DNA of 32,730 nt from Kofleriaceae bacterium (GTDB lineage Bacteria > Myxococcota_A > Polyangia > Haliangiales > Haliangiaceae): assembly GCA_018058095.1 (NCBI GenBank), contig JAGPCO010000085.1, forward strand, positions 1-32,730. The letters are read 5' to 3'. Shown here in pieces: positions 14,913 to 22,073 of this stretch; the first letter of the stretch is position 1; the number at the start of each line of letters is the position of its first letter. The position numbers were made by a program, and so were the translations under genes. The notes under the pieces were generated by a model, which made no database searches, was not told the origin of the DNA, and saw only the letters and a list, made by a program, of their open reading frames with translations.

Positions 14913-16262
14913 CTAGCGCCGGCGCCGGCGCCGGCCGGCCAGGGCGGCGACCAGGCCGGCCGCGGCGAAGCTGCCGGCGGCGCCGCCGCCATCGCAGCAG
15001 CCGCCGGCGCCGCCGCCGCCGCGGGCGTCGGGCCCGATCGCCCCGGCGTCGACCGCGCCGCCGGCGCAGGCCGGAGCAGCGGCGCCGAACTGCTCGCGCA
15101 GCGACGGCCACAGCTGGGCCTCGCACATGTCGTGCTGCGGCGAGCCGACCGGGCAGCTGACCGGCCCGGCCAGCTCGGCGAAGCGGAAGGTCTTGGTCCA
15201 GGTCAGGCCATCGGCCGAGCGCGCCAGCGCCTTGAAGTCGGGATCCCAGTTGGTCCCACACGCGAGCAGGGTGCCGTCGCCACGCTGGTCGAGGCAGGCG
15301 GTCTTGGGTGCGCCGGGCACCGGCGCCAGCGGCGCGACGCCGTCGGCCGAGCGGTACAGCCCCGACATGGTGGTCGCCACCAGCACCTCGCCGCCGGCGC
15401 GGAGGAGCACGCGGTTGATGGGATCGGTGGTGACCAGCACCTCGGTCCAGGCCTGGCCGCCGTCGGTCGAGCGGTACAGGCGATCGCCGCCGGGCGGGTT
15501 GGCGCCGGACGAGCGCAGGTACAGGCGATCGGGGTTGCCGGGGTCGACCGCCTCGACCGTCACCAGCGGCGTCGTGTGCAGCGCGACGCCATCGAGCGGC
15601 AGCGGTGGTGACCAGGTGTCGCCGCCGTCGTCGCTGCGGAAGGCCTGGGTGATGGGCGGCGCCAGGCCGCCGTCGTCGGCCGCGCTCGACACCTGGTAGC
15701 CGCTGATGTAGACCCGCGCCGGCTGGCTCGGCGCGACCTTGACGCTCTTCCACCACATCGTCGGCGAGTTGCGCCCGCGCGCGACGAAGGTGCGGCCGCC
15801 GTCGGTCGAGCGGTACAGGTCGTTGTCGTCGCCCGACGCCGCGGTCGCCACCCACAGCTCGCCGTCCGGGCCGAGCTCGATCGCGTCGACCCACTTGCCG
15901 GCGAAGCGGCCGGGGTCGGCCTTGGGCGCGTCCTCGGTCGCGGTGGTGAACGAGCAGCCGCCGTCGCGGCTGACCCGCAGGCCGTTGAAGGTCGTGGCGA
16001 AGATGGTGCCGTCGGCGGTGACGGCGTACTTCGGGTCGAACATGCCGCCGTAGCCGATGTTGCCCTCGCAGATCCACCGGAACGAGCAGCCGTCATCCCG
16101 GCTGATGAGCAGCCCGAAGGTCGACGACAGGTAGATGTCGGTGCTGGCGCCGGGCTGGGTGTGCACCCCGGTCGTCGCCGGGGGCCGCCCGTTGCCGCGC
16201 GCCGGCGCCGACCCGGTCAGGACGACCGCCGCGGCGGAGGCAAGCACGAGGCGCCGGTTCAT
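14913..16262 (-). CDS. BNR-repeat beta-propeller protein with MYXO-CTERM sorting signal
   Basis: The ATG at 16262 gives 449 residues beginning MNRRLVLASAAAVVLTGSAPARG, a Sec signal peptide. The body carries repeated BNR/Asp-box motifs (SRDDGCSF, SRDGGCSF, RSTDGGRTF, RSDDGGDTW, RSTDGGQAW, RSADGLTW), which indicate a sialidase-like beta-propeller; no sialidase catalytic arginine triad is identifiable, so binding rather than hydrolysis is likely. The C terminus is Gly/Ala-rich with GGCCDGG, a hydrophobic helix (FAAAGLVAALAG) and RRRRRR, which fits MYXO-CTERM surface anchoring. It is transcribed toward the terminator at 14880, from a TACGGT element 6 nt before the ATG. Confidence 0.9.
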   Translation of the reverse strand: MNRRLVLASAAAVVLTGSAPARGNGRPPATTGVHTQPGASTDIYLSSTFGLLISRDDGCSFRWICEGNIGYGGMFDPKYAVTADGTIFATTFNGLRVSRDGGCSFTTATEDAPKADPGRFAGKWVDAIELGPDGELWVATAASGDDNDLYRSTDGGRTFVARGRNSPTMWWKSVKVAPSQPARVYISGYQVSSAADDGGLAPPITQAFRSDDGGDTWSPPLPLDGVALHTTPLVTVEAVDPGNPDRLYLRSSGANPPGGDRLYRSTDGGQAWTEVLVTTDPINRVLLRAGGEVLVATTMSGLYRSADGVAPLAPVPGAPKTACLDQRGDGTLLACGTNWDPDFKALARSADGLTWTKTFRFAELAGPVSCPVGSPQHDMCEAQLWPSLREQFGAAAPACAGGAVDAGAIGPDARGGGGAGGCCDGGGAAGSFAAAGLVAALAGRRRRRR

Positions 16263-16268
16263 GCCGCC

Positions 16269-16290
16269 ACCGTACCGCGGAATTCGCGGT
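16269..16290 (-). promoter_or_regulatory. Leaderless promoter (-10 TACGGT) with adjoining palindrome
   Basis: On the minus strand TACGGT (16274-16269) is followed by 6 nt and the ATG at 16262. Directly upstream lies the palindrome ACCGCG-GAATT-CGCGGT (16274-16290), which shares one base with the -10 hexamer. A regulator bound there would block RNA polymerase. Confidence 0.5.
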
Positions 16291-16336
16291 CGCAGCACGG
16301 GAGCCGACCGGGGCGACTTCCGTGGTACCTGGCGCC

Positions 16337-16357
16337 ATGTCCTCCGTGTCCTCGTGA
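16337..16357 (+). other. Six-codon leader ORF coupled to the JmjC gene
   Basis: ATG at 16337 reads MSSVSS and stops at TGA 16355-16357, forming a GTGA overlap with the likely GTG start of the downstream oxygenase. The oxygenase has no Shine-Dalgarno, so translation of this short ORF could deliver ribosomes to it. The hexamer GTACCT ends 6 nt before the ATG. Confidence 0.35.
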
Positions 16358-17244
16358 GCCCCGGTCTGGTCGCGCTCGGGGTGCCGCTGCCGCTGGAGGT
16401 GGTGCGCGATCAGGTGCAGCGCGGCGCCTGGTGGGTCGGCCACGAGCCGTCACTCGCGGTCGACGTGCTGCGCGGCCTGCCGCGGCTGAGCTCGATCGAG
16501 GCGCTGCTGGCGGCCTGGCCGGCGCCGATCACCGCCTCCGTGCGGGACCCGGCCGGGCGCGGCGACGAGGAGCGCTCGGTCGGAGTGTCGGCGACCGACG
16601 CGCCCATGCTGCTGGCCAGCGGCATGAGCCTGCTGTTCGACCAGGTGCAGCGCTACCTGCCCGAGCTGCCGCCGTGGCTGGTGGCGCTGCGGGGCGAGCT
16701 CGGCCTGTCGGCGCTGACCCAGCAGCGCTGCATGGTCTACGCCACGCCGGCCGGCGGCGGCACCGGCCCGCACTTCGATCACAACATCAACGTCGTGGTG
16801 CAGCTGACCGGGCACAAGACGTGGTGGCTGGCGCCCAACCACCACGTCCGCAACCCGCTGGCCCGGCACGCCATGGGGCTGCCGGTCGAGCCCGAGCTCG
16901 AGTCGTACGCCGCCCTGCCGATGCCGCTCGAGCTCCCGGCCGACGCCACCCGCGTCGAGCTTCGGCCCGGCTCCGTCCTGATCGTCCCGCGCGGCACCTG
17001 GCACGCGACCCGGGCCGACTCGATGGCGCTGTCGCTCAACTTCACGTTCACCGCGCCGACGTGGATCGACCTGTTCTCGGCGGCGCTACGCAGCCGGCTC
17101 GCGCTGTCGGCCGGGTGGCGGGCGTGCGCCTGTCCGGCCGAGCCGGGCGAGCTGGCCCAGCTCCTGCGCGAGCTGGCGGACGACGCGCCACACTGGTCGG
17201 CCGCCGACATCCTGGCGGTGACCGAGGCCGAGGCCGAGGCGTAG
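16354..17244 (+). CDS. JmjC/cupin-type Fe(II)/2-oxoglutarate oxygenase-like protein
   Basis: From the GTG at 16354 the product has 296 residues. It carries the iron-binding HxD motif in GTGPHFDHNINVVVQ (H140, D142) and the distal histidine in PRGTWHATRAD (H217), with KTWWLAPN between them, as in cupin_4/JmjC ribosomal-protein hydroxylases (YcfD/RoxA type). An RPGSVLIVPRG strand precedes the last iron ligand. A C-terminal helical tail (LAQLLRELADDAPHWSAADILAVTE) resembles the winged-helix-like ends of that family but is short. The substrate is not determinable; a ribosomal protein or small molecule are options. The long open frame upstream to 16135 has no good start. Confidence 0.85.
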   Translation: MSPGLVALGVPLPLEVVRDQVQRGAWWVGHEPSLAVDVLRGLPRLSSIEALLAAWPAPITASVRDPAGRGDEERSVGVSATDAPMLLASGMSLLFDQVQRYLPELPPWLVALRGELGLSALTQQRCMVYATPAGGGTGPHFDHNINVVVQLTGHKTWWLAPNHHVRNPLARHAMGLPVEPELESYAALPMPLELPADATRVELRPGSVLIVPRGTWHATRADSMALSLNFTFTAPTWIDLFSAALRSRLALSAGWRACACPAEPGELAQLLRELADDAPHWSAADILAVTEAEAEA

Positions 17245-17261
17245 CCGCGGCCGCGCCAGCG

Positions 17262-18197
17262 TCAGGCGACGCCCGGCGAGGCCGGGGTGCTCGGGGCGCC
17301 GGTGGTCCGGCGCGGCGAGGCGGCGACGGCGACGACCGGGGCCGGCTCGCGGCCGGCCTGCTTGTCGGCGCCGAGCTTGTCGGCGCCGAGCTTGTCGATC
17401 GGCGCCTTGTCGCTGGCGACGGTCACGGTCGCGGTCGCGGCGGCCTGCTCCTGCGCGGCCAGCGCGCGGTAGCCCTCGAGCCAGCGGCCGAGGGCGGTGA
17501 AGGTCGAGGCGGCGCCGGTGGCGAGCAGGGCGCCACCGAGCGCGGTGGCGGCGTGGTGGCTGGTGTCGGCCGCGGCCGCGAACCAGGCGCCGACCAGGGC
17601 GCCGGCCGAGACCAGCACGATCCGCTCGGCCCGCTGCATCACGCCGCCGCGCAGGGCCAGGCCGAGGCCCTCGCCGCGGGCCCGGGTGTAGCTGACCATC
17701 ATGGAACCGGCCACCGCCAGCATGACCGCGAGCAGCCACGGCGTGGCGCGCAGGTACCAGGCGAAGCCGGCGAACACCGCCAGCTCGCCCCACCGATCGG
17801 CGACCGAGTCGAACAGCGCCCCGGCCGGGCTCTGCGTGCCGCTGGCCCGGGCCAGCCGGCCGTCGAGCAGGTCGAGCACGCCGGCCAGGACGTACAGCCA
17901 GCACGCGGTGGCCAGGCTGCCGGTGGCGGCGGCGACGCCGGCGCCGGCGCACAGCAGGAGCGAGGCCCAGGTGATGGCGTTGGCCGAGACCCGGCCCAGC
18001 AGCACGCGCTCGACCGGGCCGATCAGCCACAGGATGTAGCGGGCCACGTACGGGCCGAAGAACTCGTTGTGCTTGAGCGCGGTCACCGCCGGCGGACGCC
18101 CGAGCGCGCACCGCACGGCGTACAGCACGAACGCCAGCAGCATGAAGCCGGTGGCGAGCAGCGCGGGAGCCAGGAGGATGAGGCGATCGGTCAGCAC
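17262..18197 (-). CDS. CDP-alcohol phosphatidyltransferase family membrane enzyme
   Basis: The family signature D-x2-DG-x2-AR-x8-G-x3-D-x3-D is complete in DLLDGRLARASG followed by GALFDSVAD (about residues 110-132). Around it are five to six membrane helices. These enzymes transfer a phosphatidyl group from CDP-diacylglycerol to an alcohol such as glycerol-3-phosphate, serine or inositol. The divergent pgpA gene suggests phosphatidylglycerol-phosphate synthesis, but the acceptor is not provable. The C-terminal 70 residues are soluble, with an imperfect DKLGA repeat. The GTG at 18197 is taken as start because the frame above it reads a Pro/Gly run from a homopolymeric C tract; GTG 18233 is the alternative. 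Confidence 0.88.
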   Translation of the reverse strand: MLTDRLILLAPALLATGFMLLAFVLYAVRCALGRPPAVTALKHNEFFGPYVARYILWLIGPVERVLLGRVSANAITWASLLLCAGAGVAAATGSLATACWLYVLAGVLDLLDGRLARASGTQSPAGALFDSVADRWGELAVFAGFAWYLRATPWLLAVMLAVAGSMMVSYTRARGEGLGLALRGGVMQRAERIVLVSAGALVGAWFAAAADTSHHAATALGGALLATGAASTFTALGRWLEGYRALAAQEQAAATATVTVASDKAPIDKLGADKLGADKQAGREPAPVVAVAASPRRTTGAPSTPASPGVA

Positions 18198-18297
18198 GGG
18201 GGGAGGGGGGCCAGGACCGAGGCGGTTTACCACCCGACCCCGACAAGGCCAAGGCCGTTGTCAGTGGGGTGAGTGAGTCGATTTGACCCTGGTTGGC

Positions 18298-18339
18298 CCT
18301 GGACGGTTCACCGGAAAAGCCGGAAAAGTCCGTTCCAGG
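18298..18339. promoter_or_regulatory. Inverted repeat around tandem CCGGAAAAG in pgpA upstream region
   Basis: CCTGGACGG (18298-18306) pairs with CCGTTCCAGG (18330-18339) apart from one bulged base. The loop contains CCGGAAAAG twice in tandem (18311-18319 and 18320-18328). A TTGACC hexamer at 18283 could be a -35 element but no good -10 follows at standard distance. The region separates the divergent phospholipid genes and may be a regulator site. Confidence 0.4.
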
Positions 18340-18369
18340 CCGCGGCTCGGCCGGGTCCGAGGTTCCCCG

Positions 18370-18888
18370 ATGGCCAGCGCCCCCGACCCCACCAGCCCGT
18401 CCCCCGCCGCCGCGCCGCCGGGGCGGGTGCCCAGCCTGGTCGCCCGGGTCATCGCCACCGCCGGCGGCGCTGGCTACTCGCCGGTCGCCCCGGGTACCTG
18501 CGGCACGGTGGTCGCGGTGCCGCTGGCCTGGGCCCTGGCCGGGGTCGGCCTGCCGCTCTTTGCCACCCTGGTCGTGGCCGTGACGCTGGTCGCGGTGTGG
18601 GCGGCGGCGACGGCCGACCGGGCCTGGGGTAGCCACGACTCGGGCCGGATCGTGATCGACGAGGTCGCCGGCTACCTGGTGACCGTGGCCCTGGTCGATC
18701 GCTCGTCGTGGCTGGTGCTCGGCGTCGGCTTCGTGGTGTTCCGCGCCCTCGACATCACCAAGCCGCCGCCGGTCCGGGCCATCGACGAGCGCCTGCCGGG
18801 CGGATGGGGCGTGGTGCTCGACGACATCGGCGCTGGCCTGTACGGGCTGGGGGTGATGGCCGGGCTGGCCGCGCTCGGGTGGATCTGA
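18370..18888 (+). CDS. pgpA: Phosphatidylglycerophosphatase A
   Basis: The 172-residue protein from ATG 18370 fits PgpA, the membrane phosphatase converting phosphatidylglycerol phosphate to phosphatidylglycerol. Family motifs are plain: GYSPVAPGTCGT near residue 38, the acidic DSGRIVIDEVAGYL, and the C-terminal FRALDITKPPPVRAIDERLPG then VVLDDIGAGL. Three to four hydrophobic segments lie between them. An Ala/Pro-rich N-terminal 25 residues precede the conserved part. It is divergent from a CDP-alcohol phosphatidyltransferase, whose product could be its substrate. It converges with the SDR gene, with one base between the two stop codons. Confidence 0.95.
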   Translation: MASAPDPTSPSPAAAPPGRVPSLVARVIATAGGAGYSPVAPGTCGTVVAVPLAWALAGVGLPLFATLVVAVTLVAVWAAATADRAWGSHDSGRIVIDEVAGYLVTVALVDRSSWLVLGVGFVVFRALDITKPPPVRAIDERLPGGWGVVLDDIGAGLYGLGVMAGLAALGWI

Positions 18889-18889
18889 C

Positions 18890-20602
18890 TCACCACGGCG
18901 CCGGCTTGTAGTCCTTGAGGAACAGGCCCCACAGGTGCTGGCCGGTGGTGATGCCGTCGAACAGCGGGTCGACGATGCGGGCGGCGCCGTCGACGATGTC
19001 GAGCGGCGGGTGGAAGCCGTGTTCGGCCTGCTTGCGGGCCGCGATCTGCACCGGGTCCTCGTCGGTGACCCAGCCGGTGTCGACCGCGTTCATGTGGATG
19101 CCGGACTTGACGTAGTCGGCCGCCGAGGTGCGCGTCATCATGTTGAGCGCGGCCTTGGCCATGTTGGTGTGCGGGTGCTTGTCGGTCTTCCAGCGCCGGT
19201 AGAACTGGCCCTCCATCGCCGACACGTTGACGATGTGGGTGTCGCGGGTCGGGACCCGGGCCATGAGCGGCTTGAGGCGCGCGCCCAGCACGAACGGCGC
19301 GACCGCGTTGACCAGGTGGACCTCGAGCAGCTCGGCCACCGGGACGTCGGTCATGGTCATGCGCCAGCTGTTGAACTCGCGCAGGTCGACCTGCTGCAGG
19401 TCGGCGTCGAGGCGACCGCTTGGGTACAGGTGGCTGCCGCGCTCGAGGTCGTCGGCCAGCAGCGGCACCTGCGACAACACGGCCGAGCGCCACAGCCCGA
19501 CCGCCGCCGCCTGGTCGCCATCGGCGGTGACCAGCGAGGCCCGTCCGGAATCGGCGTCGGCGTGGGCGTCGGCGAGCCGCGCGCGCCCGTCGGCGCCGTC
19601 GCGCAGCGCGAAGAAGCGGTCGAGCACGGCGCGCTCGGCCGGCGGCAGGGCGGCGCGACTGGTGGCCTCGTCGCCCAGCAGGTGGTCGTACCAGCCCGAC
19701 GGCCGCCGCACCGTCTGGCACGCGTTGTTGATGAGGCCGTCGAGGCGGGGCAGGGTGGCGACGAGGTGCTGGCACAGGGTCTCGACGCTCGGCGTGTGCC
19801 GCAGGTCGCACCCGTACACGTGCAGCCGGCTCAGCCAGTCGCCGGCGTCGGCCTCGGTGGCGAAGCGGCGGGCGGCGTCGCGCGGGAAGCGGGTGACCAC
19901 CACCGTCTCGGCGCCGGCGCGCAGGCACTTGATCGCGGCCTGGTAGCCGATCTTGACCCGGGCTCCGGTCACCAGCACGACGCGGCCGCGCAGGTCGGCG
20001 CTGGCGTTGCGCTTGCGCCAGTTGAACTCGGCGCAGCGCGGGCACATCTGATCGTAGAAGTCGTGCAGCTGCTGGAAGTCGCCCTTGCAGATGTAGCAGT
20101 GGCGGGCGACCAGCGTGCGCGGAGCGGCGCCGGCGCTCGGGCCGCGGCTGGCCTCGCCGCGCTGGGCCTCGGCCGCGGCCCAGGTGTCGACCTCGTCGCC
20201 GTCGCCGACCGGCTCGTCGCGGATGGCGGCCTCGAGCGCCTGCGAGGGCATCGGCAACGGGGTGCGGAACACCGGCTCGCGCCGCAGGGCGCGGATGCCG
20301 GTCTGGGCCAGCAGCGCGTCGTCCTGGGCCCGGGTCCGGCGCGCCCGCTCACGCACCGCCGCCTTGGCCAGCGCCTTGCGGACGTAGCGGTCGGGCCGCG
20401 ACAGGCGGCCGGCCAGGCTCATCAGCCGGATGCGGAGCGGCTGGTCGAGCGCGACCAGGGTCTCGGGCGAGCGCTCGAGGTGCTCGAGCATCTCGATGGC
20501 GGCGATGACCCGCTCGGCCACGTCGGGGCCGGCGCCAAGCGGCGGGGCCAGCCCGGGCGGGGCGGCCGAGGCGTCATCATCGGGACCGGAGGCGGTGGCC
20601 AT
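18890..20602 (-). CDS. SDR-family oxidoreductase with zinc-ribbon-like insert
   Basis: Starting at ATG 20602 the product has 570 residues. A helical N-terminal domain (25-130) is followed by a four-cysteine motif CYIC...CPRC (C169, C172, C187, C190) that looks like a zinc ribbon. A Rossmann domain follows from residue 205 with VLVTGARVKIGY (nucleotide loop) and GLINNACQTV. The usual YxxxK catalytic motif reads TNMAK, with Thr at the Tyr position and the Lys kept, so classical SDR catalysis is uncertain. A large insert (about 340-420) separates the two. I recognise a small family with this layout but not its substrate. An upstream ATG (20641) would leave 5 bp to the divergent gene, so it is less likely. 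Confidence 0.85.
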   Translation of the reverse strand: MATASGPDDDASAAPPGLAPPLGAGPDVAERVIAAIEMLEHLERSPETLVALDQPLRIRLMSLAGRLSRPDRYVRKALAKAAVRERARRTRAQDDALLAQTGIRALRREPVFRTPLPMPSQALEAAIRDEPVGDGDEVDTWAAAEAQRGEASRGPSAGAAPRTLVARHCYICKGDFQQLHDFYDQMCPRCAEFNWRKRNASADLRGRVVLVTGARVKIGYQAAIKCLRAGAETVVVTRFPRDAARRFATEADAGDWLSRLHVYGCDLRHTPSVETLCQHLVATLPRLDGLINNACQTVRRPSGWYDHLLGDEATSRAALPPAERAVLDRFFALRDGADGRARLADAHADADSGRASLVTADGDQAAAVGLWRSAVLSQVPLLADDLERGSHLYPSGRLDADLQQVDLREFNSWRMTMTDVPVAELLEVHLVNAVAPFVLGARLKPLMARVPTRDTHIVNVSAMEGQFYRRWKTDKHPHTNMAKAALNMMTRTSAADYVKSGIHMNAVDTGWVTDEDPVQIAARKQAEHGFHPPLDIVDGAARIVDPLFDGITTGQHLWGLFLKDYKPAPW

Positions 20603-20633
20603 GGCGGACGACGATCTATCAGGAACGCCGTGG

Positions 20634-20639
20634 TAAAGC
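20634..20639 (+). promoter_or_regulatory. Possible -10 (TAAAGC), 7 nt before ATG 20647
   Basis: TAAAGC sits 7 nt upstream of the ATG with a C-run between and no Shine-Dalgarno. It matches the leaderless pattern seen elsewhere in the window except for the last base. Confidence 0.3.
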
Positions 20640-20646
20640 ACCCCCC

Positions 20647-21996
20647 ATGCTCATCGGCAAGCGACTCCGCGGCGGCGCCATCGCCGCCTACCTCGGCGGC
20701 CCGGGCCAGGTGGTCCGCAGCCTGACCCACCAGGCCGAGCGGGCGCTGCGCCGGCGCCCGCCGGTGCTCGACGTGTACCTCGACCCCGGCGACCCGTGGA
20801 GCTACCTCACCGCGCAGGTCGCCGATCGCCTGGTCCGGGCCTACGGCGTGGAGCCGGCCGTTCACCTGGTGACCGAGCCGGCCAGCGACGTCAGCCCGGC
20901 GCCCGAGCTGCGCTCGCGCCACGCCGTACGCGACGCCCGGGTGGTGGCCGAGCTGTGGGATCTGGCGTTCCCGGGCATCAAGGAGGCCGATCCGAAGAAC
21001 CTGGCCAAGGTCTCGGCCTGCCTGGTCAAGGCCCGGCCGGCGCGCGAGCAGCTGGCGGCGGCGCTCGCCCTGGGCGACGCGATGTGGCGGCACGACGGCG
21101 CCGCGCTCGGCAAGCTGCTCGGCCCGCTCGGCAGCGAGGCGGTCGGCGCGGTGGCGCCGGCGCTCAACGCCGCCTACGCCGAGCTGCGCGGGCGCGGCCA
21201 CTACCAGCCGGCCATGCTGGCGTGGGGCGGCGAGTGGTTCGGCGGGGTCGATGGCGTGGCCGCGCTCGAGGCGGTGCTGGCGCGCGACCTCGGCCGCCCG
21301 GTCGCCGGGGTGGTGGCCGAGCGCCCGCTGGCCGAGCGCGGGCCGCTCCTCCTCGGCAAGGGCCCGCTCACGCTCGAGGTGTGGTTCTCGTTCCGCTCGC
21401 CGTACTCGTACCTGGCGCTCGAGCAGCTCGAGGCCACGTTGGCCAGCGCTGGCGTCGGCGCCGGACTCGACCTGACGGTGCGCCTGCGCCCGATCGCGCC
21501 GATGGTGACGCGCGGGATGAGCCTGCCCACCGTCAAGAAGCTGTACCTGGTGCGCGACGCCAAGCGGCACGCCGACCGGCTCGGCATCCCGTTCGGCAAC
21601 ATCTGCGATCCGCTCGGCCCGGCGGTCGACCACTGCCTGGCGATCGCCCACCACGCCGAGCAGCTCGGGCCGGCGGCGGCGCTGGCGTTCGCGCGCTCGG
21701 CCATGCGCGGGGCCTGGGCCGAGGCGCGCGACCTCTCCTCGTACGTCGACCTGCGGGTGGTGGTCGAGCGGGCCGGCCTCGACTGGGCGGCGGCGCGGGC
21801 CGCGCTCGGCGCGCCGGCGGCGGCGGCCTGGGCGGCGGCGGCGGCGACCGATCTCGGCGTGGTCGGCCTGTGGGGCGTGCCGTCGTTCCGCGTCGGCGAC
21901 CTGGTGACGTGGGGCCAGGACCGCCTGCCGGTGCTGGCCGATCGCCTGCGCCGGCACCAGGCGGCGCTGGCGGACGCCGCTCCGACTTCGGCGTGA
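20647..21996 (+). CDS. Tandem DsbA-like / 2-hydroxychromene-2-carboxylate isomerase-like protein
   Basis: The 449-residue protein contains two thioredoxin-fold DSBA-like domains. The N-terminal one begins VLDVYLDPGDPWSYLTAQ (about 39) and the C-terminal one begins LEVWFSFRSPYSYLALEQ (about 239). The second has the SPYSYLA motif of HCCA isomerases and kappa-class glutathione transferases, where Ser contacts glutathione; the first has DPWSYL instead. GLWGVPSFRVGDLVTWGQDRL near the end is the family cis-proline and C-terminal signature. No CxxC is present, so disulfide exchange is unlikely. It is probably cytoplasmic, with a role in glutathione-dependent isomerisation or an oxidoreductase partner role. 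It is divergent from the zinc-ribbon SDR. Confidence 0.85.
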   Translation: MLIGKRLRGGAIAAYLGGPGQVVRSLTHQAERALRRRPPVLDVYLDPGDPWSYLTAQVADRLVRAYGVEPAVHLVTEPASDVSPAPELRSRHAVRDARVVAELWDLAFPGIKEADPKNLAKVSACLVKARPAREQLAAALALGDAMWRHDGAALGKLLGPLGSEAVGAVAPALNAAYAELRGRGHYQPAMLAWGGEWFGGVDGVAALEAVLARDLGRPVAGVVAERPLAERGPLLLGKGPLTLEVWFSFRSPYSYLALEQLEATLASAGVGAGLDLTVRLRPIAPMVTRGMSLPTVKKLYLVRDAKRHADRLGIPFGNICDPLGPAVDHCLAIAHHAEQLGPAAALAFARSAMRGAWAEARDLSSYVDLRVVVERAGLDWAAARAALGAPAAAAWAAAAATDLGVVGLWGVPSFRVGDLVTWGQDRLPVLADRLRRHQAALADAAPTSA

Positions 21997-22073
21997 GCGA
22001 TCGCGGCGGCCGTGGTATCACCGCCCGGCCCGGCGGCGCGGATGACCGCGCGCTCGCGGCTCGGGAGGGGAAC

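Noticed and set aside
12828-15611. 927-residue plus-strand frame
   Set aside because: It runs in the wrong frame across the fusion gene and antisense to the BNR-repeat gene; composition is almost only R, A, G and P.
20641-20647. SDR start at 20641
   Set aside because: It would put the divergent starts 5 bp apart with no room for promoters; ATG 20602 leaves 44 bp.
18935-20725. 596-residue plus-strand frame opposite the SDR
   Set aside because: The minus-strand SDR has real motifs; this frame has none and is a codon-bias shadow.
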